This document shows, piece by piece, positions 8,932 through 19,600 of a DNA stretch of 64,000 nucleotides; within the stretch, counting starts at the first letter, position 1; the number at the start of each line of letters is the position of its first letter. The stretch is from assembly GCA_034522175.1 (NCBI GenBank), contig JAXHLQ010000001.1:2666001-2730000 (forward strand), given 5' to 3'. The notes under the pieces are model-generated. The model made no database searches. It was not told where the DNA came from and saw only the letters and a program-made list of their open reading frames with translations. The position numbers were made by a program, and so were the translations under genes. Source of the DNA: JAIPDZ01 sp034522175 (GTDB lineage: Bacteria; Desulfobacterota; DSM-4660; Desulfatiglandales; Desulfatiglandaceae).

Positions 8932-10665
8932 ATGGAACGGAATGAGAACATTCAAAAGGGATACTACCAGTCCCTGACCCGGAATATGCTGCTGACCATC
9001 ACCATTGTGGCGATCATGCCCATGATCGTGGTCAGCAGTATCATCCTTTACCAGTTTGACGCATCCTACCAAAAGAAGGTTCAGGCCCACCTGGAAGAAC
9101 TGATATTAAAGCACAAACAGAACATCGATGGTTTTTTGAAGGAGAAATTGGCGGATATCCGGTTGCTGGCCGACACCTTCACTTTCGAAGAATTTAGTGA
9201 GGAAAGTTTCCTGAGGGATCGCTTGGAAGAGTTACAGCGGGTCTATGGCCCCGTGTTTGTGGATTTGGGCGTCATCAACGCCAGAGGCCTGCAGGTCGCC
9301 TATGCCGGCCCCTTCAAATTGGGCAAGGCGCTTTATTCCAAGGCCGAATGGTTTGAAAAAGCCATGAAGAGTGATTTTTTCAAAAGCGACGTGTTTCTGG
9401 GGCTCAGGGGTCTCCCCCACTTCATCATCGCCGTACGGGAGAACTGGAATGGTGATCCGTGGATACTGAGGGCCACCATTGACTTTGTGGAGTTCAATAC
9501 GCTGGTGGAGAATATTCGTCTCGGAGAAACCGGGTTTGCGTTTATTCTGAACAAAAAAGGCGAATTCCAGACCAAACCTCTGTATGACCTGGTTCCCACC
9601 AAGCCGCCCTACACGAGTTTTCTCAATATTCAGGATGAAAAGCAGGACGGCGTATATACCGTTCGACGTGAGGACGATGCCGGCAATGAGATCATCTATG
9701 TGGCCGCCTTTCTCAAGCACGGCGAATGGCTCCTGATCTATCAGCAAAAGGCATCCGATGCCTTTGCAGAACTCAGAAGCACCATCAATCTGACCATTGC
9801 CATTGTTCTGTTTGTCAGCATCTGTGTCGTCACCACGGCCCTTATCCTGTCCAGAAGAATGGTCAACCGGGTGGCCCAGTCCGACCTTGAAAAGGAGATG
9901 ATGAACGAACAGGTGGTGGAGACGGGAAAACTCGCCTCCGTGGGCGAGCTGGCAGCGGGGATTGCCCATGAAATCAACAACCCGGTGGCCATCATGGTGG
10001 AGGAGGCGGGTTGGATCGAAGACCTTCTTCAAGAGGAGGAGTTCAAAGATGGAGAGAACCTGGCGGAATTCGATCGCGCATTAAAACAGATCAGGAACCA
10101 GGGAAGCCGGTGTAAAGAGATTACGCACAAGTTGTTGAGCTTTGCGCGAAAGACCGACTCACGGATTCAGGAGGTTCACCTGAACGAGCTCATTGAAGAG
10201 CTCATCGCCCTCTCCGAGCAGCGGGCCAAATTCAGCAATGTCACCATCAACGCGGATCTTTCACAGAATCTTCCCACCCTCAGGATTTCTCAAACCGAGA
10301 TTCAACAGGTGCTGCTGAACCTCATCAACAACGCCCTGGACGCCATGGAGAAGAAGGGAACCAAACTAAATATATCAAGTCGTCTGGAGCAGAATTTCAT
10401 CGTCATTGAAGTGGAAGATGACGGCCCGGGTATTCCGGAGTCCAATATCACCCGGATTTTTGATCCGTTTTTTACCACCAAACCGGTGGGCAAGGGCACC
10501 GGCCTGGGCCTGGCCATCTGTTACGGCATCATCAAAAAGATGGGCGGCGATATTGAGGTCAGAAGTACCGTTGACGAAAAGACCATGTTCCGGGTCAAAA
10601 TCCCCGTTCAAGAATCGACGCCTGCTGATGAGACATCCCGTTCGGCGAAAACCCGTGATGTATAG
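8932..10665 (+). CDS. Cache-domain sensor histidine kinase
   Basis: 577 residues with the same plan as the kinase at 836: TM at about 19-41, periplasmic dCache-like sensor (about 45-285), TM (about 287-308), HisKA with GIAHEINNPVAIM (His346), and HATPase_c with NLINNALDAM, DDGPGIP, FDPFFTT and GKGTGLGL. The sensor aligns with that of the first kinase around VFVDLGVIN..GLQVAYAGPF and FLGLRGLPHFIIAVRE, so the two probably sense related ligands. No HAMP domain is evident between TM2 and HisKA. Flanked by receiver genes on both sides. Confidence 0.93.
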   Translation: MERNENIQKGYYQSLTRNMLLTITIVAIMPMIVVSSIILYQFDASYQKKVQAHLEELILKHKQNIDGFLKEKLADIRLLADTFTFEEFSEESFLRDRLEELQRVYGPVFVDLGVINARGLQVAYAGPFKLGKALYSKAEWFEKAMKSDFFKSDVFLGLRGLPHFIIAVRENWNGDPWILRATIDFVEFNTLVENIRLGETGFAFILNKKGEFQTKPLYDLVPTKPPYTSFLNIQDEKQDGVYTVRREDDAGNEIIYVAAFLKHGEWLLIYQQKASDAFAELRSTINLTIAIVLFVSICVVTTALILSRRMVNRVAQSDLEKEMMNEQVVETGKLASVGELAAGIAHEINNPVAIMVEEAGWIEDLLQEEEFKDGENLAEFDRALKQIRNQGSRCKEITHKLLSFARKTDSRIQEVHLNELIEELIALSEQRAKFSNVTINADLSQNLPTLRISQTEIQQVLLNLINNALDAMEKKGTKLNISSRLEQNFIVIEVEDDGPGIPESNITRIFDPFFTTKPVGKGTGLGLAICYGIIKKMGGDIEVRSTVDEKTMFRVKIPVQESTPADETSRSAKTRDV

Positions 10666-10802
10666 GGCACCGAAAATATATGCCCGGCGGGTGTTTCGGG
10701 TAAAAAACCGGTTATACGGAATAGAGAGGTGAGTCTGCAAGGTGGGCGGATGTTGAGGAAAACCATAGACATGTTCATCGAAGCATAAGGAAGATTCAAC
10801 CC

Positions 10803-11201
10803 ATGGAAAAGCGCCCCGAGGGCAAAATCAAACTTCTCCTCGTTGATGACGAGGTGCCGTTCGCGGATGTGGTCAGCAAGCGATTGGGCAAGCGGGGCAT
10901 GGCGGTGACGGCGGTTTACAGCGGGACCGAGGCGGTCCGGGCCATCCGAAAGCATGATTTTGATGTGGCGGTCCTGGACCTGAAAATGGAGGACATGGAC
11001 GGTATTGAGGTCCTAAAGATATTCAGGAAAGCCTACCCGGAGATGGCGGTGATCATGCTCACCGGACATGGTTCCGAGAAGGCGGCCCGGGAAGGGCTGG
11101 CGTCCGGCGCCTTTGATTATCTGACCAAGCCGTGCAATCTGGAAAGCCTTGTGGAAAAAATTAACGAGGCGGCAAGACGGGGAGGTGGTCCTGTTGAGTG
11201 A
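10803..11201 (+). CDS. Single-domain response regulator
   Basis: 132 residues: receiver with DDE pocket, phosphoacceptor Asp59 in VAVLDLKMEDMDG, MLTGHG and Lys in YLTKPCN. It is more divergent than the other receivers here (MED instead of MPG after the phospho-Asp). The last 8 bp overlap the next receiver gene, indicating translational coupling. Confidence 0.9.
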   Translation: MEKRPEGKIKLLLVDDEVPFADVVSKRLGKRGMAVTAVYSGTEAVRAIRKHDFDVAVLDLKMEDMDGIEVLKIFRKAYPEMAVIMLTGHGSEKAAREGLASGAFDYLTKPCNLESLVEKINEAARRGGGPVE

Positions 11202-11601
11202 AATTCGTGTTCTGCTCGTTGATGATGAGCTTGATTTTCTGGAGACATTGGCGAAGCGGCTTAAAAAGCGAAATGTGGATGTATCCTGTGTCACGAGCGG
11301 GGAAGCAGCCATTGAGCAATTAAAGGATCAAACCGTGGATGTGGTGGTCCTGGACGTAAAAATGCCGGGGATGGATGGGCTGGAGGTGTTGAGGGAGATC
11401 AAGAAAGCATATCCCCTCACAGAGGTGATTATGCTGACGGGTCATGCGAGTATTGAAGTGGCCATTGAAGGAATGGAACTGGGTGCATTTGATTATCTCA
11501 TGAAGCCCATGGAGATCGACGCACTCCTGTACAAGGTGCAGGATGCCCATAAGAAGAAAGCCCTGCAGGAAGAGAAGATCCGAAATATGGGCAAAGGCTA
11601 A
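11194..11601 (+). CDS. Single-domain response regulator, TTG start
   Basis: 135 residues from a TTG at 11194 (LSEIRVLLVDDE). GGAGGTGG lies 5 bp upstream and the start overlaps the previous stop; no ATG or GTG fits a receiver N-terminus as well. Phosphoacceptor Asp54 in VVVLDVKMPGMDG, MLTGHA and YLMKPME are present. Having two adjacent stand-alone receivers after one kinase suggests a branched relay or a phosphate sink. Confidence 0.88.
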   Translation: MSEIRVLLVDDELDFLETLAKRLKKRNVDVSCVTSGEAAIEQLKDQTVDVVVLDVKMPGMDGLEVLREIKKAYPLTEVIMLTGHASIEVAIEGMELGAFDYLMKPMEIDALLYKVQDAHKKKALQEEKIRNMGKG

Positions 11602-11611
11602 TATAAAATTG

Positions 11612-11688
11612 ACCACTAAGATACAAAAACACAAAATTTTTTTATCATTATAAGGATGTTTTCTTCGTGACTTGGTGCCTTTGTGGCA
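11612..11688. repeat. Imperfect inverted intergenic repeat of CCACnAAG-type units
   Basis: The left half (11612-11636, starting ACCACTAAGATAC) and the complement of the right half (11663-11688, GCCACAAAGGCACCAAG) are variants of one short periodic unit in opposite orientation. A related unit (ACGCAAAG) recurs on the minus strand at 31600-31618. It looks like a dispersed non-coding repeat. The rest of the 200-bp gap before the permease gene shows nothing else. Confidence 0.4.
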
Positions 11689-11800
11689 TCCTCGGGTGAA
11701 AAAACACGCCATGGTCCCGAGGACAAATACTGCCATTCCTAATGAATAACCTTAAGGGCTTGCCCAAGCGCCTTACGCCTTGGGCCGGAGGTAAAGGAAA

Positions 11801-13114
11801 ATGAATTTTATTCGTGAGTGGGGAAAATTTATGATGGCCGGCGCGAGGGCCCATGCCAGATGGGAACTGGATGTATCCAACACCATCCTCGGAGATAAAC
11901 GGCGGTTGATTCTGCTCGGGGTGCTGATGATTCCGGTCTTATTGGGCGGGATCGCCTTTGCAGAGCAGGTGGGCGAGGTCATGCCCGATCTGTTGGGCGG
12001 AAAGAAGGCCTACAGTCCGGCCTTTTACAGCACGGGGATTTTCATTGTATCCATCCTGATCGGGCTGGGCGCGGGGTTGATCACCGGTTGTATCGGCGCG
12101 GGCGGTGGGTTCATTATTGCGCCTGCCTTGATGAGTGCAGGGATCAAAGGGATTCTCGCTGTGGGGACCGATCTGTTTCATATCTTCGCCAAGGCCATTA
12201 TGGGAAGCGTGATTCACCGAAAACTGGGCAACGTATCGGTGGCCCTGGCCGTCGTATTTCTCATCGGGGCCATAGTGGGCGCCACCGTCGGCGGGGTGAT
12301 CAACCGGGTGTTGTATGAGATCAACCCGGTTTTGAGTGATGCTTTTATCACCACCATATACTCCCTGATGCTGGGGTTTCTGGGCGCCTATGCCATGATG
12401 GACTTTTTAAAGGCCCGCAGGGCCGGTAAAAAGAAGGCGCCACTCGGTGGGGATGAACTCCATGACGCCCACGGGGGAAGAGCTGAAGGCACTGGAATGG
12501 GGAATCTACCCCGGAAAATCCAGTCTGTCAAAGTGCCGCCCATGATCGCTTTTGATCACGATCTGACTCCGGGCGGACGGCGGATTTCATGGATCTTTCT
12601 GGTCATGAGCGGGGCGCTGGTGGGACTCGCGGCCGGTATCATGGGGGTGGGCGGCGGATTTTTGACCTTCCCCATATTCGTGTATATGCTGGGCGTTTCA
12701 TCTATGACCACGGTAGGCACAGATATCTTCCAGATCGTTTTCACCGCGGGGTATGCCGCCATCAGCCAGTATGCCATATTCGGGTTCATATTTTATACCC
12801 TGGCCATGGGTATGCTCCTGGGGTCGCTTGTCGGCATTCAGATCGGCGCCATGGTGACCAAGGTGGTGCCCGGCATCACCATCCGGGGGTTCTACGCCAT
12901 GGCGGTGCTGGCCGGTTTTGTCAACCGGATCTTTGCGCTTCCCGGAAAACTGGGGGAAATGGATATCATTCCCATTTCAAAGGGTGCGGGAATGGTGCTG
13001 GACAAGATAGGCGTCTGGGCCTTTTTCATCGTGATCGGCGGGTTCTCCGTGTGGGTCATCGGCACCTTTCTTAAGAACCTCGGTGTGTTAAAGGGCGGGG
13101 AGGTGATGTCATGA
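11801..13114 (+). CDS. TSUP (TauE/SafE) family permease
   Basis: 437 residues. About 40 polar residues precede the first TM, then two homologous halves of about four helices each, joined by a hydrophilic loop (about 205-255). Each half carries the family glycine motif (GLITGCIGAGGGFIIAPAL and GLAAGIMGVGGGFLTFPIF). TSUP proteins move sulfite, sulfonates or other small anions; the substrate is not known here. The start has GGCCGGAGGTAAAGG upstream. The last 4 bp overlap the next gene (ATGA), so the two are translationally coupled. Companion to the DASS transporter in the same signalling block. Confidence 0.9.
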   Translation: MNFIREWGKFMMAGARAHARWELDVSNTILGDKRRLILLGVLMIPVLLGGIAFAEQVGEVMPDLLGGKKAYSPAFYSTGIFIVSILIGLGAGLITGCIGAGGGFIIAPALMSAGIKGILAVGTDLFHIFAKAIMGSVIHRKLGNVSVALAVVFLIGAIVGATVGGVINRVLYEINPVLSDAFITTIYSLMLGFLGAYAMMDFLKARRAGKKKAPLGGDELHDAHGGRAEGTGMGNLPRKIQSVKVPPMIAFDHDLTPGGRRISWIFLVMSGALVGLAAGIMGVGGGFLTFPIFVYMLGVSSMTTVGTDIFQIVFTAGYAAISQYAIFGFIFYTLAMGMLLGSLVGIQIGAMVTKVVPGITIRGFYAMAVLAGFVNRIFALPGKLGEMDIIPISKGAGMVLDKIGVWAFFIVIGGFSVWVIGTFLKNLGVLKGGEVMS

Positions 13115-13797
13115 TGGCGAATAAAAAGGAATTTTTTACGGGTCTTGCAATGATGGCGGCTTTCGTGGTGGTGCTGGTCATCATATTCTCTCCTTTATTC
13201 AAAGGCCACAACGGTCTCGAATATCTCGATTCGCTCTACAATTCCATATCCAAGGGGTCGGCGTATTATATTCCAGCGGTCAAGGAGGAAATCGCCCCAT
13301 TTGAGGGGAAGGCCGTGAAGGTGACCCTGCACATGGCCGACCCGGAGCAGGCGAAGCAGACCGCCATGCTGTTTGAGGCCGGCGGTGCTTCGGTGACTGT
13401 CAACGGAAGGGATCTGAAGATTTCAGGCGATCTGGGACAGGTTCTGGAAAATTGCCTGGTGGATGCGGACCATATGTATTTCAACAGAGGCGAAAAGGTT
13501 TCGGATAAATACGGCTACGATGCCAGACGGGTCCTTTTCGACTGGTGGAATGCCTGTAAAGGAATGGATAAATCCTTCTCGCGCCAGAAAGAATTCAAGG
13601 CGGCCAAGATCGTTTCTCTCGTGGCCCAAAAAGCCGTGGAGACTGCCTACAACTACTACGGCATTGCGCCACAAAAAATCACCGACCGCATGGGTGTCGT
13701 TATTTTTTCTTTAGTATTTTATGTGGTGTACACATTGTGGTACGGCTTTGCCATCATGTTCATGTTTGAGGGGTGGGGGTTGCGGTTGGAGCATTAG
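13111..13797 (+). CDS. Membrane-anchored protein of unknown function coupled to TSUP permease
   Basis: 228 residues: TM at about 9-30, an extracytoplasmic region of about 160 residues, and a C-terminal hydrophobic helix (about 195-220, VVIFSLVFYVVYTLWYGFAIMF cut across). No known family is recognised. It shares the ATGA overlap with the permease, which strongly suggests a joint complex, perhaps a periplasmic substrate or redox partner (inference). A strong hairpin ends the unit 40 bp downstream. Confidence 0.7.
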   Translation: MMANKKEFFTGLAMMAAFVVVLVIIFSPLFKGHNGLEYLDSLYNSISKGSAYYIPAVKEEIAPFEGKAVKVTLHMADPEQAKQTAMLFEAGGASVTVNGRDLKISGDLGQVLENCLVDADHMYFNRGEKVSDKYGYDARRVLFDWWNACKGMDKSFSRQKEFKAAKIVSLVAQKAVETAYNYYGIAPQKITDRMGVVIFSLVFYVVYTLWYGFAIMFMFEGWGLRLEH

Positions 13798-13837
13798 GGC
13801 GCTTCCTTCATAAGATGAATGAATGACATTATTCAAG

Positions 13838-13880
13838 TGGCCGAAGGGGAGTGATGGACTGCCCTCCTTTGGCCATTTTA
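13838..13880 (+). terminator. Rho-independent-like terminator
   Basis: TGGCC..AAGG pairs with CCTTT..GGCCA and is followed by TTTTACTTT. It closes the unit ending at 13797. Confidence 0.55.
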
Positions 13881-13955
13881 CTTTGAATCGGGTCTGTGGA
13901 CCTGAATTGTGCAATGTATGCGGAGCGGTTAGGATGGGGGTAGCCTCATCACATC

Positions 13956-13991
13956 GAGACGTTTAAGAACTGAACATTTTTCAAACGTCTC
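13956..13991. promoter_or_regulatory. Inverted repeat just upstream of the PEP-synthase-like gene
   Basis: GAGACGTTT and AAACGTCTC are exact inverted copies separated by 18 bp, ending 5 bp before the ATG at 13997. In RNA this would form a hairpin at the translation start; in DNA it could be an operator. Confidence 0.45.
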
Positions 13992-13996
13992 ATATC

Positions 13997-16603
13997 ATGG
14001 GACTTGCCATGGGTCATGTATTCAATTTCATTCGATCGCTGTTCTCCAAAAAGGAGGAGACGACCCCTGCCGATGTGGAGGAGCTTCGCAATGCCTTTAA
14101 AGAGCGATACCACCATTTCAAACTCCTTTTGAGTGCCAACAACAAGGCCCTCGAGATTATGGCGGAAATGGAGGCCGCGCTGAAAGGGACATATCCCTTC
14201 GGCATGACCTTCGTCCGGTCCAGGCTCACCCTGGTATCGGCCAGTGTGTGGCAGATCACCCGCCATTTGAATGAACTGGCCCCCGGCAAGTATGAGGTGC
14301 TGTATGATCGTTTCAAGGAGATCCACATAAAGATCAACCCCTTTATCCGCATCAAACCGGAGACGCCGAGCGGAGCACCCCTGGTGATCCCCATGGCATC
14401 CGTAACCAAGGAGATGGCCGATGAGGTGGGCAGCAAGATGGCCAATATCGGGGAGATTAGAAACCGCCTCCGGCTAAGTGTGGCCGACGGCTTTGTGATC
14501 ACCGCTGAGGGGTATCGCCGATTCATTTCTTTTAATGAACTGGAGACGGAAATCGCCCGCCTCATTCAGGCCACGCCGATAGCGGATGTTCAGCGCCGCT
14601 ATGGCCTCAGCGCGGATCTCCAGCAGCTCATTATCCGTGCACAGATCCCCCCGGATCTTGAAGCGGCCATGAACTCGGCCTATCGATCCTTGCGGGAAGA
14701 AGGAACAGATGTCAGGGTGGCCATGCGCAGCAGCGCATTGGGCGAAGATGTGGCTGGAACCTCTTTTGCGGGGCAGTACCGGTCCGAGCTCAATGTCAGT
14801 GGTGAAAACATCCTTCAGGCTTACAAGGAGATCGTGGCCAGCAAGTACAGCCTCCCGGCCATGACCTATCGGTTCAACCGGGGCATCCGGGATGAAGATG
14901 TGGCCATGTGCGTGGGGTGCATGCGCATGGTTGAAGCCCGATCAGGCGGCGTGGCCTATTCCAGAAATCCGGTGAACATCCGGGATGACGCCGTCTTTAT
15001 CAACTCGGCCTGGGGACTTCCCAAATCCGTGGTGGACGGGACGGTGGTGCCGGATCTCTTTATCGTATCGAGAGACGAGCCCGTGCGCGTCCTGAAAAAA
15101 CAAATCCAGTCCAAGTCCAGCGAATTGGTTTGTCTCCCCGGGGAAGGGCTGGAGAGAATGACACTAAAGGGAGAGGTGTGCGGCGAGGCCTCCCTGAGTG
15201 ACCCGGAAGCTGTGGAATTGGCCCGTGTGGCCATTCGGTTGGAGACTTACTATGGCGGACCACAGGACGTCGAGTGGGCCGTCGATCCTGTGGGCGATGT
15301 GGTGATCCTTCAATGCAGGACCCTTACCCAGAAGGCGCCATCCGATGCCGCTGACGCATCTTCAGGTGTGGAAAACAGCCGTGCTGAAGTCCTGTATACG
15401 GGGGGCCTTTCGGTCAGCCCGGGCGTGGCCGCGGGAAAGGTTTCCATCGTGAGAAAGGACATGGATGCCCTGACCTTTCCAGAAGATGCGGTCCTCGTGG
15501 CCGAACAGGGCCTTCCCCGCTGGGCAAGCACGTTGAACCGGGCCGCGGCTGTGGTCATTCAACAGGGGAGTATGGCGGGTCATCTCGCCAATGTGGCCCG
15601 GGAGTTTGATGTGCCGGGCCTTTTCGGGGTCGAAAACGCCACAGGGCGATTCCATGAAGGCCAACTCATTACCGTGGATGCGGATGGGCAGACCATCTAC
15701 GCGGGCCGGGTGGAGGCCCTGTTACGGGGGCATGAAACGCCCAGGCACCTGATGAAAGACAGCCCGGTCTACAATGCCCTCAAGGGCGTGGCGCAGTATG
15801 TGACGCCGCTGAACCTTCTGGATCCTGATTCGGTTGCGTTTCGTCCGAAAAACTGTGAGACCTTCCATGACATCACCCGGTTTTCCCACGAGAAGGCCGT
15901 GCATGAGATGTTTCAATTCGGTAAAAGCCACCGGTTCCCGGAGCGGTCCGCCAAGCAGCTTTTCTGCGATGTCCCCATGCAATGGTTCGTACTCAATCTG
16001 GATGATGGGTTTAAAGAAGAGGTGTCTGGTAAATACGTTAAACTCGACAACATCGTCTCCATTCCGATGCGGGCCCTCTGGGAAGGGATCATCGCGACCC
16101 CCTGGGGGGGACCGCCCCCCGTGGACGGTAAGGGGTTTTTATCGGTCATGTTTCAGGCCACCACCAACAGGGCGCTGAATACCGGCGTACGGTCAGCTTA
16201 CGCCAATCGCAACTATTTCATGATTTCGAGGCACTATGTAAGCCTCAATTCCCGTTTCGGATTTCATTTTTCCATCGTCGAGGCCATGGTGAGCGAACGG
16301 GTGAATGAGAACTATATCAATTTTCAGTTCAAGGGGGGTGCAGCGGATCTTGAACGGCGGCTCGGGCGGGTCCATTTTGTAAGGGAGATTCTCGAACCCC
16401 ACGGCTTTCGGGTGACGGTTCGGTCGGATACCCTCATTGCCAGGCTTGAAAACCATGAGGCGGATGTCATGAAAGCACGCCTGAAGATGCTGGGGTACCT
16501 GATCATCCACACCCGGCAGTTGGATATGGTCATGGCCAATCCGTCCATGGTCGATCATTACAGGTCCAAAATGATCAAAGAGATCACAGCGCTGTTGGAT
16601 TAA
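13997..16603 (+). CDS. PEP-synthase-like protein without PEP barrel
   Basis: 868 residues. About 130 N-terminal residues are of unknown fold. A PPDK_N/ATP-grasp domain follows (about 140-460; AMRSSALGEDVAGTSFAGQY, and the QCRTLT end motif). Next is a swivelling phosphohistidine domain (about 475-580) with His529 in GSMAGHLANVAREFDVPG. The last 280 residues are not the PEP/pyruvate TIM barrel of PpsA/PPDK but a different domain shared with the next gene (GFHFSIVEA..ENYINFQFKGGAADL). By family logic it can phosphorylate its own His from ATP; the final acceptor is unknown. It may be a phosphocarrier or an ATP-driven tailoring enzyme. A start at 14009 is also possible. The upstream hairpin may control it. 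Confidence 0.8.
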   Translation: MGLAMGHVFNFIRSLFSKKEETTPADVEELRNAFKERYHHFKLLLSANNKALEIMAEMEAALKGTYPFGMTFVRSRLTLVSASVWQITRHLNELAPGKYEVLYDRFKEIHIKINPFIRIKPETPSGAPLVIPMASVTKEMADEVGSKMANIGEIRNRLRLSVADGFVITAEGYRRFISFNELETEIARLIQATPIADVQRRYGLSADLQQLIIRAQIPPDLEAAMNSAYRSLREEGTDVRVAMRSSALGEDVAGTSFAGQYRSELNVSGENILQAYKEIVASKYSLPAMTYRFNRGIRDEDVAMCVGCMRMVEARSGGVAYSRNPVNIRDDAVFINSAWGLPKSVVDGTVVPDLFIVSRDEPVRVLKKQIQSKSSELVCLPGEGLERMTLKGEVCGEASLSDPEAVELARVAIRLETYYGGPQDVEWAVDPVGDVVILQCRTLTQKAPSDAADASSGVENSRAEVLYTGGLSVSPGVAAGKVSIVRKDMDALTFPEDAVLVAEQGLPRWASTLNRAAAVVIQQGSMAGHLANVAREFDVPGLFGVENATGRFHEGQLITVDADGQTIYAGRVEALLRGHETPRHLMKDSPVYNALKGVAQYVTPLNLLDPDSVAFRPKNCETFHDITRFSHEKAVHEMFQFGKSHRFPERSAKQLFCDVPMQWFVLNLDDGFKEEVSGKYVKLDNIVSIPMRALWEGIIATPWGGPPPVDGKGFLSVMFQATTNRALNTGVRSAYANRNYFMISRHYVSLNSRFGFHFSIVEAMVSERVNENYINFQFKGGAADLERRLGRVHFVREILEPHGFRVTVRSDTLIARLENHEADVMKARLKMLGYLIIHTRQLDMVMANPSMVDHYRSKMIKEITALLD

Positions 16604-16675
16604 GGATCCTGGGAGTGGCCCGGGTACGGGGGTTGCCCCTGATTATTGAGCCGATACAAAAGGGAGTAAAATGCC

Positions 16676-19600
16676 ATGGAAATCACTAATCTGTTCTCCA
16701 AGGAAAATTCGTGCCGGCTTCTAACCAATTTAAAAGGAAAACTGGCGGAAAAATACAAATGGTACCGGGAATTTCTATTGCATAACCACGAGGCCCTGCA
16801 GATTATCTCCGATCTGGAACGGCTTCAGCAGGGCAGCGAATCCTTTACCCTGCCGATGGTGAAAACTGAATGTCAGCGCTTGTTTGAGGCCACCGGAAAA
16901 CTCGTCGATGCACTCAGCAACCTATCCGGGGGACGATACGAAGCACTCCGCCGGGTCTGCAGCAACCTCCAGGAGGAGATGAAACCTCTGTTCAATGTGG
17001 AGGTTTCCAAAAGCAGTACAAAGTGGGTCTTGCCCCTGGAAGCACTGACCTCTGAAATGGCGGACATCGCCGGATCAAAGGTCACCCACCTGGCTGCGGC
17101 CGGCAATGAACTGGGACTTCCCATTCCTGATGGTTTTGCCATCACGGCGCATGCCTTTTGGGCCTTTATTGAGGAAAACGAGCTGTATGGACCCATTGAG
17201 GAGATGCTGGTAGCCGTGGCCACCGCTAAAACGGCTCAGTTAGAGTCCTCGGCCGAGGCCGTTCAAAAAAGAATCCAGAGATCCCCTGTACCCGCCGCCC
17301 TGGCAGAGGCCCTGTTCAAGGCCTACGAAGCGCTGGAAATGAAGACCCGGAAAGGGGTCTTGATCGCCATGCGAAGTACGGCGGTCGGAGAGGATACGGA
17401 AGCCTCTTTTGCCGGCCAGTACACCACGGTGCTGAATGTGGGAAGGGCGGAATTGCTGGAGGCCTACAAAACGGTTTTGGCCAGCAAATATTCCCCCCGG
17501 GCCATTCGATACCGAATGCGTTGCGGCCTGGACGATCGATTGACCCCCATGTGCGTGGCCGGCATCACCATGATCGATGCGAAATCGAGTGGCGTCTGCT
17601 ATTCCAGGGATCCCTCCCGTTCAGCTGGTTCCGACATGCTGGTAAGCGTCATTTGGGGCTTGGGGGAACATCTGGTAAGCGGTGAAGCCTCACCGGACAA
17701 CTTTTATGTGGATCGAAAAACCCTTCGCATCACCGGAAAGGAAATCAACGAAAAAACGCACCGCATTGTTCTGTTGAAGGACGGGGGAACGCGGCTGGAG
17801 GAAACGCCAAAAAAAGACCAGACGATGCCGGCCATTGACGATGAGATGGCGCTCAAGATTGCCCGATACAGTCTGAAGCTGGAAGATCATTTCGGTACGC
17901 CGCAGGATGTGGAATGGTGCATGGATTTTTCCGGACGACTCTTTATCCTGCAGTCCCGTCCCCTGGGGCTTTCCCAGTCGCGACCCCAGGATGAACCCGA
18001 GGAAAGGGAGGACCTGAGGCATCGGGTATTGCTGTCCACAGGGAAAACAGCCTCGAGAGGAACCGTTTCGGGGCGGGTCATTCACGCATCGTCCCTTGGG
18101 GACGATATCGGATCGGATGATGCCATTTTGGTGACCAAAACGGCCTCTCCGGAATATGCTAAAGTGGCCGATTCGGTTAAGGGGATCATTACGGAGTTGG
18201 GGAGTGTGGCGAGTCATCTGGCGTCCGTGGCGAGGGAGTTGGGCCTCCCCATGATTGTAAGCGCCAACCAGGCCACCACCACGCTGACCCCAGGCGCCGT
18301 CATCACCATGGCGGCCGATACGGCCACCGTGTATGAGGGCAAGGTGGATGAACTCACACAGACCAGCCTGCTGCCTAAAGAAAACGTATTCAAAAGCCCT
18401 GTCCATCGAAAAATGGACGCGATTCTAAAAAAGGTTTCCCCCTTGAATCTCACGGATCCCAACGCCCCCACCTTTACACCAGAGCACTGCAAAACCATTC
18501 ACGACATCATTCGCTACAGCCACGAAAAAGTGGTCAAGGAGATGTTCGGTCTGTCCGGACGTGCGGCAGACGACGTCACATCCGTCAAGATGACGGCAAG
18601 CATCCCTCTGGCCCTTTACTTTATCGATCTGGGGGGTGGGCTGAAGGATCACCTGACCACCTGTGACGACATTACGCCGGAAGCCATCACTTCCCTGCCC
18701 ATGAAGGCACTCTGGCGCGGCCTTTCCCACCCGGGTGTCAGCTGGGCCGGCGCCGTTGACATCAATACCAAAAACCTCATGGCCCTCATGGCCTCGGGGC
18801 CGCCGCCTGAGATGGTTAGTTACGCCATCGTGTCCAGGGACTATGCCAACCTCAGCATCAAGTTCGGGTATCACTACGCCACCGTGGATATTCTGTGGTC
18901 CGAAACTCCGGAAGACAATTACATCTCGATGCAGTTCGGCGGCGGGGCGGGCGCCTATCATGGCCGTGCCCTGCGCATTCATTTTTTATCCGAAGTGCTT
19001 CAAGAGCTGGGATTCATGGTGGAGTTGTCCGGTGACGTCCTGGACGCCACGGTGAAAGGTTACGACGCCCCTGCCATGGAAGCGACCCTGGATCAACTGG
19101 GGCGGCTGCTGGCGTCCAGCAGACTGCTGGATCTAAGCATCCCGAGCCAGGAGAGGGTCCATGGCATGAAGGCGTCTTTTTTCGCCGGTGATTACAACTT
19201 CTTGCAGCAGACATCCAATCCATTGCCCGATTTTTATACCCCCACAGGGGATTGGGCCTGTGTCGAGGAGGCCGGCCGAACCCGATGTCTCCAGGATGGA
19301 TCCAGGTCAGGAGAGGGGGTTTCATGTACCCTCAAAAACATCATGGGCAAAGTGGTGGGATCCCGGTATCAGCGATTTCTGGACAGTGTCCGCGCCTATC
19401 ACTATTTTCCGCTGGCTATTCTGAAAGACAGCCATGTAAAGGATGCCCTGATCCAGGTCACCGTGACACCCGAATCCGGTTGCCTCAACAATATGGGGGG
19501 GGTGGTGTTCGGGTTAAAAAACATCACCCATTTTTTCGTGTTGTGCCTGGATGCACTGGAAAAAAACATCTCCCTTTTTGAGTTTCTCAAAGGCAAACCT

